Assembly: GCF_042682915.1 (NCBI RefSeq)
Contig: NZ_JBHUIW010000022.1
Location: forward strand, 41,292 to 105,291
Length of the DNA stretch: 64,000 bases
Origin: Rhodoplanes azumiensis
GTDB lineage: Bacteria > Pseudomonadota > Alphaproteobacteria > Rhizobiales > Xanthobacteraceae
Direction: 5' to 3'
Position 1 is the first letter of the stretch. Each line of letters starts with the position of its first letter. The notes beneath the pieces are model-generated. The model did not search any database, was not told where the DNA came from, and was given only the letters and a program-made list of their open reading frames with translations. Positions 53,115-61,530 of the stretch are shown one piece after another. A program made the position numbers and the translations under genes.

Positions 53115-54806
53115 TCACGCGCCGCCGCCGGCCGCGCCGGCGGGCGGACCGCCGAACGGCTCGGCGAACGGGCCGATCGCCGTCATGTCGACCTCGAGCA
53201 GGACCGGCCCCTTGGTCTCCAGCGCGCGGGCGAAGGTCGGCTCGAACGCCTCGACGGCGGCGACCCGCACATGAGCGAGACCGATCGACGCCGCGAAGGC
53301 GCCGAAGTCGGGCGTGCGCAGCTTGCTGTAGCCGTAGCGGCTGCCGTATTGCGCATCCTGGATGTTGCGGATGACCTGGTAGCTCTTGTCGTTCATCAGC
53401 ACGAAGACGACGTCGCTCTCCTCCTCGACGGCGGTCAGCAGCTCGGAGAGGTTGAGCATCGCGCCGCCGTCGCCGACCAACGCCACGGTCTTGGCGTCCG
53501 GCGAGGCGCAGGCGGCACCGACCGCCATGGCGATGCCCATGCCGATGCCGCCGCCGAGCGCGTGGACGCCGAGATGCGGCGCGCCGATCGCGACGTAGCG
53601 GTTTCCGAAGGTCGAGTTGGCGATGGTCACGTCGCGCACGAACGGATGCAGGCCGGGACCGACCCGCGCCAGCATGGCGTCGGCGATCACCTGATAAGGT
53701 CCGAGCCGGGCGCGCAGCGCCCCTTCGGAGCGGGCGCGGGCGACGCTCACCTCGTAACCGAAGCCCGGATCGACATCGAGCGTCCCGGGAAGCCGCGCCA
53801 GAAGCCCCTCCAGCACCAGGCGCGCGTCCGCCGCGACGCCGAGATCGACCGCGTAGTTGCGGCCGATGCGGCTCGCATCGGCGTCGACCTGGACGAGCGG
53901 CGACGGCAGCTCCAACGCGCCGTCGCGAGTCTCGTTGCCGCGCAGCCGCGAGCCGACGACGATCATCAGATCGGCGCGGCGGTAGACGGCCTGCGCCTCC
54001 GGCGTCATGTTGAAGGCACCGAGGCTGCGCGCGTGTCCCTCCGGCACCACGGCGCGGCCGTTGGTGGAGGTGACGACGCAGAAGCCGCGCTCGACCAGCA
54101 CGGTCGCCGCCTCGCTCGCCCCGCGGGCGCCGCCGCCGAGCCACAGCATCGGGCGCTTCGCCGCCTTCACCAGCGCCGCGAGCTGATCGAGCTCGCCGTC
54201 GCTCGGCGCCGTCCGCGGAATGTTGAGCGAGACCCGCTTCGGAATGCGGGCGAGGGCGCGCTGGATGTCGACCGGCAGCTCCACGCTGACCGGGCCGGAG
54301 GGGGCGGCGAGCGCCGCCGTCGCGGCGGCCTTCAGCACGCCGAGCGCGCCGTTCGCGTCCCACACCCGAAAATAGTTCTTGGAGATCGCCTTCAGCATGT
54401 CGGGCTGGCGGGGCACGTCGTGAATGGCGGCGCGGTCGCGATCCGCCCACGGACTGTCGACCTGGGTCGTGATGTGCAGCACCGGCGCGCCGGCGGTGAG
54501 CGCCTCGACCTGCGAGCCGGCCGCGTTCGCCGCCGCCGTGCCGGTCGACGTGATCACGACGCCGAGCGAGCCCGAGACGCGCGCATAGGCGTCCGCCATG
54601 CTCATCGCGCCCGCCTCGCCGCGCGCCGGAACGAAGCGGATGCGACGCTGGCGGAAGATCGCATCGAGGATCGGCATGTTGTGGATGGAGATCACGCCGA
54701 ACACGGTGCGAACGCCGATCTCGGCCAGGAACCGCGCGACGAGATCGCCGACCGGCTCCTCGGCGAGGCTCTCCTCGATGCGCGACAGCGGCAGCGAAAT
54801 GGTCAT
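53115..54806 (-). CDS. Thiamine diphosphate-dependent enzyme (acetolactate synthase/benzoylformate decarboxylase-like)
   Basis: A 563-residue ThDP enzyme with the three-domain layout of the family. The cofactor-activating Glu64 is in RGEAGAMSMADAYA; the ThDP-Mg motif GDGGAMLNLSELLTA starts near residue 435 and continues to the Asn-rich NDKSY. The sequence resembles acetolactate synthase large subunits but no small subunit is nearby. With the adjoining ALDH it parallels the mdlC-mdlD pair of mandelate degradation, suggesting decarboxylation of a 2-oxo acid; this is inference. ATG at 54806 is chosen. Confidence 0.85.
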   Translation of the reverse strand: MTISLPLSRIEESLAEEPVGDLVARFLAEIGVRTVFGVISIHNMPILDAIFRQRRIRFVPARGEAGAMSMADAYARVSGSLGVVITSTGTAAANAAGSQVEALTAGAPVLHITTQVDSPWADRDRAAIHDVPRQPDMLKAISKNYFRVWDANGALGVLKAAATAALAAPSGPVSVELPVDIQRALARIPKRVSLNIPRTAPSDGELDQLAALVKAAKRPMLWLGGGARGASEAATVLVERGFCVVTSTNGRAVVPEGHARSLGAFNMTPEAQAVYRRADLMIVVGSRLRGNETRDGALELPSPLVQVDADASRIGRNYAVDLGVAADARLVLEGLLARLPGTLDVDPGFGYEVSVARARSEGALRARLGPYQVIADAMLARVGPGLHPFVRDVTIANSTFGNRYVAIGAPHLGVHALGGGIGMGIAMAVGAACASPDAKTVALVGDGGAMLNLSELLTAVEEESDVVFVLMNDKSYQVIRNIQDAQYGSRYGYSKLRTPDFGAFAASIGLAHVRVAAVEAFEPTFARALETKGPVLLEVDMTAIGPFAEPFGGPPAGAAGGGA

Positions 54807-54817
54807 GCTGGGGGATC

Positions 54818-55606
54818 CTAGATGAAACGCGAGACGCCGCCCGAAACCTCGAGCTGGCTGCCGGTGACGTAGCTCGCCGCAGGAGAGCCGAGGAACAGGA
54901 TGGCGCGGGCCGCCTCCTCCGGATCGCCGAGGCGGCCGAGCGGGATGCCTTTCTCGCGCGCCAACGTCGAGAACCAGGTTTCGCGCGACACCGTCGGGCC
55001 CGAGGCCTCGTAACGCCGCTGCCACTGGCCGGAGTCGACGAGGCCGATCAGAATCGCGTTGACGCGGATACGCGGCGCGAACTCGCGAGCGAGCGACTTG
55101 AGAAGGCTCTGCACGCCCGCCCGCGCCGCCGAGGTACAGACCATGTGGGGTTCCGGCTGATAGGCGAGCAGCGAGTTGACACCGACGATCGCCGGCGCCT
55201 CGCTCGCGTCGAGCAGCGGCCGGAACGCGCGGATCGGATGAATCTGGCTGAAGAACTTCAGCTCCAGCTCGTTCCGCCAGTCGTCGTCCGAGGTGTCCGC
55301 GAAGGTCGAGACCCGCCCCTGCCCGGCATTGTTGACGAGCAGATCACAGCGGCCCCGCCAGTCCCGCATGAGCTGCGCGAACGCCTCCACCTCGGCCTTG
55401 ACCAGCACGTCGCAGCGCTGCGCGAGCAGCCGGTGTGCGCCGTATCTCTCCGACAGCCCGGCTGCGGCCGCGGCGAGCCGCGCCGCATCGCGCCCGCACA
55501 GCGCGACGTCCGCCCCCTCGTCGAGCAGCAGGCGGCAGGCGGCGAGGCCGATCCCGGAAGAACCTCCGGTGACGACGGCGACGCGACCCGACAGGCCGAG
55601 ATCCAT
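54818..55606 (-). CDS. Short-chain dehydrogenase/reductase with altered active site
   Basis: A 262-residue SDR. The nucleotide-binding motif TGGSSGIG (residues 13-20) and NNAG (92-95) are intact, and Ser145 is present. The usual Tyr-x-x-x-Lys is replaced: the aligned segment reads CTSAARAG, with Thr158 and Arg162 in the Tyr and Lys positions. It may be a divergent active SDR or a non-catalytic one. It lies 4 bases downstream of the VOC gene and 11 bases upstream of the ThDP gene in the cluster. Confidence 0.85.
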   Translation of the reverse strand: MDLGLSGRVAVVTGGSSGIGLAACRLLLDEGADVALCGRDAARLAAAAAGLSERYGAHRLLAQRCDVLVKAEVEAFAQLMRDWRGRCDLLVNNAGQGRVSTFADTSDDDWRNELELKFFSQIHPIRAFRPLLDASEAPAIVGVNSLLAYQPEPHMVCTSAARAGVQSLLKSLAREFAPRIRVNAILIGLVDSGQWQRRYEASGPTVSRETWFSTLAREKGIPLGRLGDPEEAARAILFLGSPAASYVTGSQLEVSGGVSRFI

Positions 55607-55610
55607 GCGA

Positions 55611-56519
55611 TCAGCTCCGCCCCGGGAAGCCGACGTCGGGACGCCCCTGCATGACGGCGCGCATCGCCGGGGTCGGCGGGCCGGCCGTCATCCACACGTC
55701 CATCTTCTCGGGCACGTCGCGCGGCCACACCTGCGGCTCGTGCGTCGCTTCGTCGATCTGCTGCACCTCGGTGGTGAACTCGATGACGAAGCCCGACGGC
55801 GAGACGAAATAGGCGAACGGGTTGTTGCCCGGCCCGTGGCGGCCCGGCCCCCAGGCCGGCGCCTGGCCGAGCGTCTTCATGCGTCCGATGCCGCGCATGA
55901 AGGAATCGATGTTCGGCATCTCGAAAGCGACGTGATTGACGCTCGGATAGGTGCTCTGGTTCAGCGCGATCGAGTGATGATCGGCGGCGATGCGCAGGAA
56001 CACCATCTGGGCGGCCGAGTAGTCGCTGATCCGCATGCCGAGCATGTCGATGTAGAAGTCGCGGGTGCGCTCCATCTGCGGCGTGTTGAGCACGACATGC
56101 GTCACCTTGCGGGGCTTGGCGACGTCGTCCTCGGTGTCGTCGTGCTGGGCCACGCCGGTGACGAAGCGCAGCCGGCGTCTGTCCGGATCGAGCGCCATGA
56201 AGCCGTAACCGCCGCCCGGCGTCGTCGCCGCGGCCGGCGCGCCGAGCACGTCGACGCCCTTCGCCACGAGCTCGCCGTGCAGGCGTTCGACATTCTCGCG
56301 GCTCGCCACCGCGAAGTTGACGTAGTCGACGCCGAACACGTCGTCGTCGCGCAAAGAATAGATGTACTGCTCGGGCCCGGTGCCGCGGAAGTACAGCGTG
56401 CCGTTCTCCTGCGCGATCGGCACCAGCCCCCAATTCTTCACGTAGAAATCGCGGGTCGCGGTCGCGCCGGTGGCGCGCATCGCGATGCCGCGCATGTGGC
56501 TGATCAGGCCGCTCGTCAT
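55611..56519 (-). CDS. Extradiol ring-cleavage dioxygenase family protein (VOC)
   Basis: A 302-residue protein with two VOC (glyoxalase-fold) modules, the layout of type I extradiol dioxygenases. The second module carries probable iron ligands in THVVLNTP, VNHVAFE and FVIEFTTE (His, His, Glu). It would cleave a catechol next to one hydroxyl using Fe(II). The ATG at 56519 overlaps the IclR stop by 4 bases. Family members also include non-dioxygenase VOC proteins. Confidence 0.82.
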   Translation of the reverse strand: MTSGLISHMRGIAMRATGATATRDFYVKNWGLVPIAQENGTLYFRGTGPEQYIYSLRDDDVFGVDYVNFAVASRENVERLHGELVAKGVDVLGAPAAATTPGGGYGFMALDPDRRRLRFVTGVAQHDDTEDDVAKPRKVTHVVLNTPQMERTRDFYIDMLGMRISDYSAAQMVFLRIAADHHSIALNQSTYPSVNHVAFEMPNIDSFMRGIGRMKTLGQAPAWGPGRHGPGNNPFAYFVSPSGFVIEFTTEVQQIDEATHEPQVWPRDVPEKMDVWMTAGPPTPAMRAVMQGRPDVGFPGRS

Positions 56520-57364
56520 GCGGTTCTCCTCCTCGTCGTCGGCGCCGCCGGCGTGGCCGGCTTCGCCACGTGGCCGAGACGCTTCGAGATCTCGTCTGCG
56601 GCGGCCCGCACCGCCTCGCCGATGCGGCTGCGGCGTCCGGGCTCCGCGGAAAACACCTGCGCCGGGCCGGTGACGTTGACGGCGGCGACCGGCTCGCCGG
56701 TGCGATCGAAGATCGGCCCCGCGAACGACGAGACGCCGGAGACATAGTGGCTCTCGCTCCAGGCGAGCCCCGCGGCGCGGTCGGCCGCGAGCATCGCCTT
56801 GAATGCGTCGAGCGTGCGCGGCGAGTGCTTCGAGTACGCCGTGAAGGTGAGGTCGCCGAACACGCGGTCGATCTTCTCGTCCGGCCAGAACGCCACGATG
56901 ATGCGCCCGAGCGTCGTCGCATAGGCCGGCACGCGGCTTCCGACATGGATGTTGCTGGCGAGCGGGACATTCGGCACCTGCCGCACCAGATAGAGCGCAT
57001 CGGTGCCGTCGAGCACGCCGACATGCGCCGAGAGGCCGACCGACTCGGCGAGATGCGTGACGACCGGCATCGCCGTCTGCACCAGATCCTGCGAGTAGGA
57101 CGCGCCCGCCGCGATGCCGACCAGCCCGAGACCGATGCGGTAGCCGTCGCCTTGCGGGCGGCGCTCGATGAAGCGCTCGGCCTCGAGCGTCTGGAGGAGC
57201 CGCATCAGCGTGGTGCGGTTGATGGCGAGGGCGCGCGCCGTGCGGCTCATGTTGGTGACCGGATCGCCCTCCGCGATGGCACGCAGGAGGCGGATCGCCC
57301 GCTCGACCGGCGGCACGCCGACCGCGGCCGGGACGGTGCTCGCGTGCTCGAGACGATCGTTCAT
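56516..57364 (-). CDS. IclR-family transcriptional regulator
   Basis: A 282-residue regulator. The winged helix-turn-helix occupies residues ~20-85 (VERAIRLLRAIAEGDPV, SRTARALAINRTTLMRLLQTLEAERFIER) and the GAF-like ligand domain the rest (PNVPLASNIHVGSRVPAYATTLGRIIVAF). Such proteins control aromatic catabolic operons. It is embedded mid-operon, overlapping both neighbours by 4 bases, which suggests it is co-expressed with its targets. The likely site is the inverted repeat at 63672. Confidence 0.93.
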   Translation of the reverse strand: MNDRLEHASTVPAAVGVPPVERAIRLLRAIAEGDPVTNMSRTARALAINRTTLMRLLQTLEAERFIERRPQGDGYRIGLGLVGIAAGASYSQDLVQTAMPVVTHLAESVGLSAHVGVLDGTDALYLVRQVPNVPLASNIHVGSRVPAYATTLGRIIVAFWPDEKIDRVFGDLTFTAYSKHSPRTLDAFKAMLAADRAAGLAWSESHYVSGVSSFAGPIFDRTGEPVAAVNVTGPAQVFSAEPGRRSRIGEAVRAAADEISKRLGHVAKPATPAAPTTRRRTA

Positions 57365-58233
57365 GGCGCCTCTCCGTCGCTGCCGGGATGCGCCGCGAGG
57401 CCTGCGATCAGCCCCGCCACCACGTCCGGCCGCTCCTGCGGCAGCGCGTGGCCGGCGCCGTCGACCAACACGAGATCGTCACGGATCCGCCCGGCCGGCG
57501 CGACGGCACGGGCCACCGTCGCCGACTGCGCCGGCGGCGTGATGCGGTCCTCGGCTCCGCAGGCGACCAGCACCGGACAGGTCAGCGCCGCGAGGTCGTC
57601 GAGCAACCGGCCGCAGCCGAGCATCCGGCTCGCCTGGCCGTAGCCCGGCATTCTCACGCTCGCCATCGCACGGGTGACGGCCGGCAGCACCGTGACGTCC
57701 GCCACCAGGCGCGGCGCGCGCAGTCGCGCGAACTCCTCCGGCCCGAGCCGATCGAGATCGGAAAGGCGCGCCGCGACACTCTCGGGGAGATCGCCGCCCG
57801 GAACGACGCCGTAGCCGACCGCCGGCGACAGCAGCAGCACGCCGGCGACCTGCTGCGGCTTGCTTCGCGCATACGAGGCGGCCATCAGAGCACCGAGCGA
57901 ATGACCGACCACGATCGCCGGACCGCCGTCGAGCGTCGTCAGCAGCGCGGCGAGCCGCTCCGCGTAGTCCGCGGCCGACGGCCACGCCGGCGCGAGCGGA
58001 GCCGAGGTGCCGTAGCCCGGCGCGTCCCAGGCGATCACGTCGAAGCGTGCATCGAGCGCCCCCATCAAAGGAACGAACGAGGCAGCGTCGCTGCCGATGC
58101 CGTGCAGCAACACGACCGGCACGGCCGTCTCGCGCCCCGGCCGGTGCAGATAGGCGATGCCGTCGGCGCGGCCGCCGACGATCGCCGTGTTCGGCGACGC
58201 GGTCGTCTCCAGGAGGCGCGCGACGCCACTCAT
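57361..58233 (-). CDS. Alpha/beta hydrolase (ring-fission-product hydrolase-like)
   Basis: A 290-residue alpha/beta hydrolase. The oxyanion-hole motif LLHGIGSD and the nucleophile elbow GHSLG (Ser112) are intact; the His is in VDGAGHALPQE near the C terminus. It resembles C-C bond hydrolases of meta-cleavage pathways (BphD/MhpC-like), which is consistent with the extradiol enzyme next door, but an ester or lactone hydrolase is possible. It overlaps the upstream SDR gene and the IclR gene by 4 bases each. Confidence 0.85.
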   Translation of the reverse strand: MSGVARLLETTASPNTAIVGGRADGIAYLHRPGRETAVPVVLLHGIGSDAASFVPLMGALDARFDVIAWDAPGYGTSAPLAPAWPSAADYAERLAALLTTLDGGPAIVVGHSLGALMAASYARSKPQQVAGVLLLSPAVGYGVVPGGDLPESVAARLSDLDRLGPEEFARLRAPRLVADVTVLPAVTRAMASVRMPGYGQASRMLGCGRLLDDLAALTCPVLVACGAEDRITPPAQSATVARAVAPAGRIRDDLVLVDGAGHALPQERPDVVAGLIAGLAAHPGSDGEAP

Positions 58234-58973
58234 GTGAACACGAACCCGGCGGAGACCGGCAGCACCTGGCCGGTCAGCGGCAGGGCGCCCTCGCTGAGCA
58301 GGAAGGCGACGACGTCGACGATGTCCTCGGGCATCTGCGGCCCCGGCACGGCGCGCCCGTTCTCATACAACGCGTGGCGCTCGGCCGGCACGTAGTCGGT
58401 CGCCTCGCAGCGCATGATGCCGGGCGCCACCGCCGTGACGGCGATGCCGCGCGGCCCGAGCTCGCGGGCGAGCGAGCGGGTCATCGCCATGATGGCGCCC
58501 TTGCTGGCCGTGTAGGCGAGCAACTTCGGGGCACCCCACAGCGCCGTGTCGGAGGCGAGGTTCACGATGCGGCCGCCGCGCCCCATCAGGGGCGCGAGCG
58601 CCCGGGTCACCAGCCAGGTGCCGCGCACGTTCACGCGCTGCACCCGGTCCCACAGGTCGAGATCGATCTCGTCGAACAGCTTGCCGCCGACATTGGTGGC
58701 GATCGCTGCGTTGTTGACGAGCCCGTCGATCGTCTCGTCGGCGGCCGCGACCGCTTCGGCGAAGCGCGCGACCGATTCCGGCTCGCCCAGATCGACCGGC
58801 ACGAAGCGCGCATCGACGTTGTGACGCACCAGCTCGGCCGTCGTCGCCTCGCCGGCTTCGACCAGAATGTCCGCGAGGATCAGGCGCGCACCGCGGCGGC
58901 CGCAAGCCTCCGCGATGGCACGGCCGACCCCACGGGCCGCTCCGGTGACGACGATGGTGCGTCCGTTCAGCAT
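58230..58973 (-). CDS. Short-chain dehydrogenase/reductase
   Basis: A 247-residue classical SDR. TGAARGVG (10-17) binds NAD(P); Ser141, Tyr154 and Lys158 (YTASK) form the catalytic set, and NNAA (87-90) is present. It could dehydrogenate the cis-diol made by the Rieske oxygenase, or a different alcohol intermediate. Overlaps the hydrolase gene by 4 bases and lies 33 bases downstream of the oxygenase gene. Confidence 0.9.
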   Translation of the reverse strand: MLNGRTIVVTGAARGVGRAIAEACGRRGARLILADILVEAGEATTAELVRHNVDARFVPVDLGEPESVARFAEAVAAADETIDGLVNNAAIATNVGGKLFDEIDLDLWDRVQRVNVRGTWLVTRALAPLMGRGGRIVNLASDTALWGAPKLLAYTASKGAIMAMTRSLARELGPRGIAVTAVAPGIMRCEATDYVPAERHALYENGRAVPGPQMPEDIVDVVAFLLSEGALPLTGQVLPVSAGFVFT

Positions 58974-59006
58974 GCGCCCTGCCCGACCCCGGCTCGTCAG
59001 CTTCGT

Positions 59007-60050
59007 TCAAACCGCCGTGCGCGAAACGGCGGCGTCCTCGGCGGCGATCTGCGCCTTGGCGGCACGGGTGAGCATCTGGCGCATGCGCGAGACGCCGATG
59101 TCGTGCTGATAGAGCATCTCGCGCATGCGCGCGTCGTCCGGCATGTCCTCCAGCATCTCGCGATCCTGCTCAAGCACGTGCCAGTGCCGCTCCTCCAGCA
59201 TGGCGCGATAGAGGAAGCGCCAGGCCTGGCGGGCGAGGCCGTCGATCTTGCGCATGCGCCAGAAGAACACGTAGCAGTGCGTCTCGTCGATCGGCGTGGT
59301 GAAGCCGATGATGCGGAACACGCTGCCGGGGCCCGCCGCCTTCGGATACGGGATGTCGAGACGGCAATAGGTCTGCGCCTCGGTCACCACCATGTGGGTC
59401 CAGTCGAAGTTCTCGCCCTGCTGCTGCACGCGCGAGACGATGAAACCGTCGTCGGTGCGGTCGAGCTTCATCAGATCCTGCTTGGCGCCGTAAGCGAGCG
59501 TGAAGCTCTGCGCGTGCAGGTAGCAGCCGTGCATCGGGTCGGCGAGGTTGTCGAGCGCGTAGCGGTAGTTGCAGCCCCAGCGCGACATGCACAGGAAGCC
59601 TTCCCACGCCTCGTCGAGAAACTCGACCGGCGCCTGGAACGCCGGCGCGGTCGGGCGCTCGGCGCTCGGCATGTAGACGAACACGCAATCGCGCATCTCG
59701 TGCACGGTGAAGGACTCGATGGCGCGACGGCCTTCCAGCGCGCAGTCCGGCATCGCCGGCACCTGGACGATGGTGCCGGTGCCGTCGAGGATCACGCCGT
59801 GATAACGACAGGCGATGTTGCCCTCGTGCACCTCGCCGCGCGACAGCTTGGCGCCGCGGTGCGGGCAGAAGTCCTCGAGGCACTGCACCTTGCCCGAGGC
59901 ATCGCGCCACAGCACGAGATTGCGCCCCAGGATGGTGACGCCGTGCGGCCGCCCGGGCTTCACCTGCACGGACTTCGCGGCGGCGTACCACTGGCCGAGC
60001 AGGCCCTGGTTGATGCGGCGTTCGATGCGGTCCTTGAGATCCGTGGACAT
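59007..60050 (-). CDS. Rieske non-heme iron oxygenase, terminal alpha subunit
   Basis: A 347-residue aromatic-ring-hydroxylating oxygenase. The Rieske [2Fe-2S] ligands are Cys62, His64 (FCPHRGAKL) and Cys81, His84 (CRYHG). The mononuclear Fe site carries D171-x2-H174-x4-H179 (ADPMHGCYLH). It is shorter than naphthalene-dioxygenase-type alpha subunits and resembles the phthalate/phenoxybenzoate oxygenase group, which have no beta subunit; none is encoded here. A hydroxylation of an aromatic or aryl-ether acid is inferred, substrate unknown. Confidence 0.92.
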   Translation of the reverse strand: MSTDLKDRIERRINQGLLGQWYAAAKSVQVKPGRPHGVTILGRNLVLWRDASGKVQCLEDFCPHRGAKLSRGEVHEGNIACRYHGVILDGTGTIVQVPAMPDCALEGRRAIESFTVHEMRDCVFVYMPSAERPTAPAFQAPVEFLDEAWEGFLCMSRWGCNYRYALDNLADPMHGCYLHAQSFTLAYGAKQDLMKLDRTDDGFIVSRVQQQGENFDWTHMVVTEAQTYCRLDIPYPKAAGPGSVFRIIGFTTPIDETHCYVFFWRMRKIDGLARQAWRFLYRAMLEERHWHVLEQDREMLEDMPDDARMREMLYQHDIGVSRMRQMLTRAAKAQIAAEDAAVSRTAV

Positions 60051-60091
60051 GTGCTGCTCCGGGACGGCGCCTGGGTCGGGTCTGCGGAAGG

Positions 60092-60643
60092 TCAGGTCTT
60101 CGGCCGCTTGACCTTGGACAGCGGATGGTCGTCCGGATAGGTCGGCGTCTCCGGCTTGGTCGAGCCGATGATGACCAGCATCAGCGCCTCCTCGATGCCC
60201 TCGTTGACGAGACCGCGATACATGCCGGGCGGCACCGAGATGAGATCGCGCTCGCCGAGCACCGCCTCGAAGCGCTGGCCCTGGTGCTCGACCATGAAGC
60301 GCAGCTTGCGGCCGCGCAGCACGAAGAACACCTCCTCGGCGTCGGTGTGGAGGTGCAGCGGCCCCTCGCAGCCGGCCGGCAGCACCATGGTCGAGAAGGT
60401 GAAGTGCTCGGCCGGAACGACGTTGTCGTCGTGCGCCACGCCGGTCGCGCCGGTGCCGATGTAGCGCATCTGGGCGCGGCGATACTTCGGATCGTAGTCG
60501 GCCTGGAACTTCAGCGCGTTCCAGTCGAGCTTGCGGGTGTCGTAGCGGGCGATGCGCGACTCGAGCCACTGCTCGAAGGTCTTACCCTCCGGGACGACGA
60601 CGTCCTCGGGCATGATCTCGGCCATCTTCACGGGCTGGTTCAT
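60092..60643 (-). CDS. Cupin-domain protein
   Basis: A 183-residue single-domain cupin. The metal-binding motif 1 (PLHLHTDAEEVFFVLRG, with two His and Glu) and motif 2 (PPGMYRGLVNEG) are present, although motif 2 lacks the usual His. The N-terminal ~60 residues contain VPEGKTFEQWLESRIARYD. It may be a gentisate-type dioxygenase relative, an isomerase, or a metal-dependent dioxygenase; the adjacent Rieske gene (41 bases) implies a related catabolic step. Confidence 0.85.
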   Translation of the reverse strand: MNQPVKMAEIMPEDVVVPEGKTFEQWLESRIARYDTRKLDWNALKFQADYDPKYRRAQMRYIGTGATGVAHDDNVVPAEHFTFSTMVLPAGCEGPLHLHTDAEEVFFVLRGRKLRFMVEHQGQRFEAVLGERDLISVPPGMYRGLVNEGIEEALMLVIIGSTKPETPTYPDDHPLSKVKRPKT

Positions 60644-60673
60644 GGACCTCTCCTTCGGCTCTGCTCCGCCACG

Positions 60674-61516
60674 TCAGTGGCCGGCACGGGGGATGTAGTG
60701 GAGAACGCGCTTCTCGATCGCGGCGACCGCCATGTAGAGCGCGATGCCGATCACGGTCAGCAGGATGATCGCGTCGAACACCATCGCGGTGTTGGCCTGG
60801 CCCTCGCCGTAGGTGATCAGGAAGCCGAGCCCGACATTGCCGCCGACGAACTCCCCGACCGTGACGCCGATGACGGCGAGCGTCGCGCCGATGCGCAGGC
60901 CCGCCATCAAGGCCGGCATCGACGACGGAAACTCGATCTTCCAGAAGATCGCGGCACGGCTCATGTTGTAGGCGCGGGCGAGATTGACGAGATCGCGGTC
61001 GACCGTCTTCATCGACTGCAGCACGTTGACGAGGATCGGGAAGAACACGATCAGCAGCGTCACCAGGAGCTTCGGCCACGCCGTGTAGCCGAACCACATG
61101 ATGAACAGCGGCGCGAAGGCGACCTTGGGGGCGATCTGCAGGGTGAGCAGATAGGGCGCGATCGCCCGCTCCCACATGGCCGAAAGGCCGAGCGCGTAGC
61201 CGAAGGCCGCGCCGAAGGCGCTGCCCAGCACGAAGCCGACGACCGACACCCACAGGGTGGCGAAGAAGTGGCGGGCGAGGTTCTCCTGCGCGATCATGCG
61301 GCCGAACTCGGCGAGACAATCGCCGAGCGTCGGGACGATGTAGCGCGGGATGCCGAGCAGCGGCGGCGCGTACTGCCAAGCGGCGAGCACGACGACGGCG
61401 ATCGTCAGCGTCAGGGCGATGTCGGGCGCCATCTGGGCGAGCGAGGCGTTCGCCGCCGCGAGCCGGCGTCGCGTGCGGCCGGAGGCCGCGTCGGCGTCGA
61501 GAACGTTCACGCTCAT
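60674..61516 (-). CDS. ABC transporter permease (SsuC/TauC-like)
   Basis: A 280-residue permease with ~6 helices and the EAA-like loop around NLARAYNMSRAAIFWKIEFPSSMPALMAGLRIG. It belongs to the SsuC/TauC/NrtB group that imports sulfonates, nitrate, thiamin precursors or aromatic acids. The gene forms an operon with the binding protein (14-base gap) and ATPase. Confidence 0.9.
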   Translation of the reverse strand: MSVNVLDADAASGRTRRRLAAANASLAQMAPDIALTLTIAVVVLAAWQYAPPLLGIPRYIVPTLGDCLAEFGRMIAQENLARHFFATLWVSVVGFVLGSAFGAAFGYALGLSAMWERAIAPYLLTLQIAPKVAFAPLFIMWFGYTAWPKLLVTLLIVFFPILVNVLQSMKTVDRDLVNLARAYNMSRAAIFWKIEFPSSMPALMAGLRIGATLAVIGVTVGEFVGGNVGLGFLITYGEGQANTAMVFDAIILLTVIGIALYMAVAAIEKRVLHYIPRAGH

Positions 61517-61530
61517 CGGATCGCCCCCGC

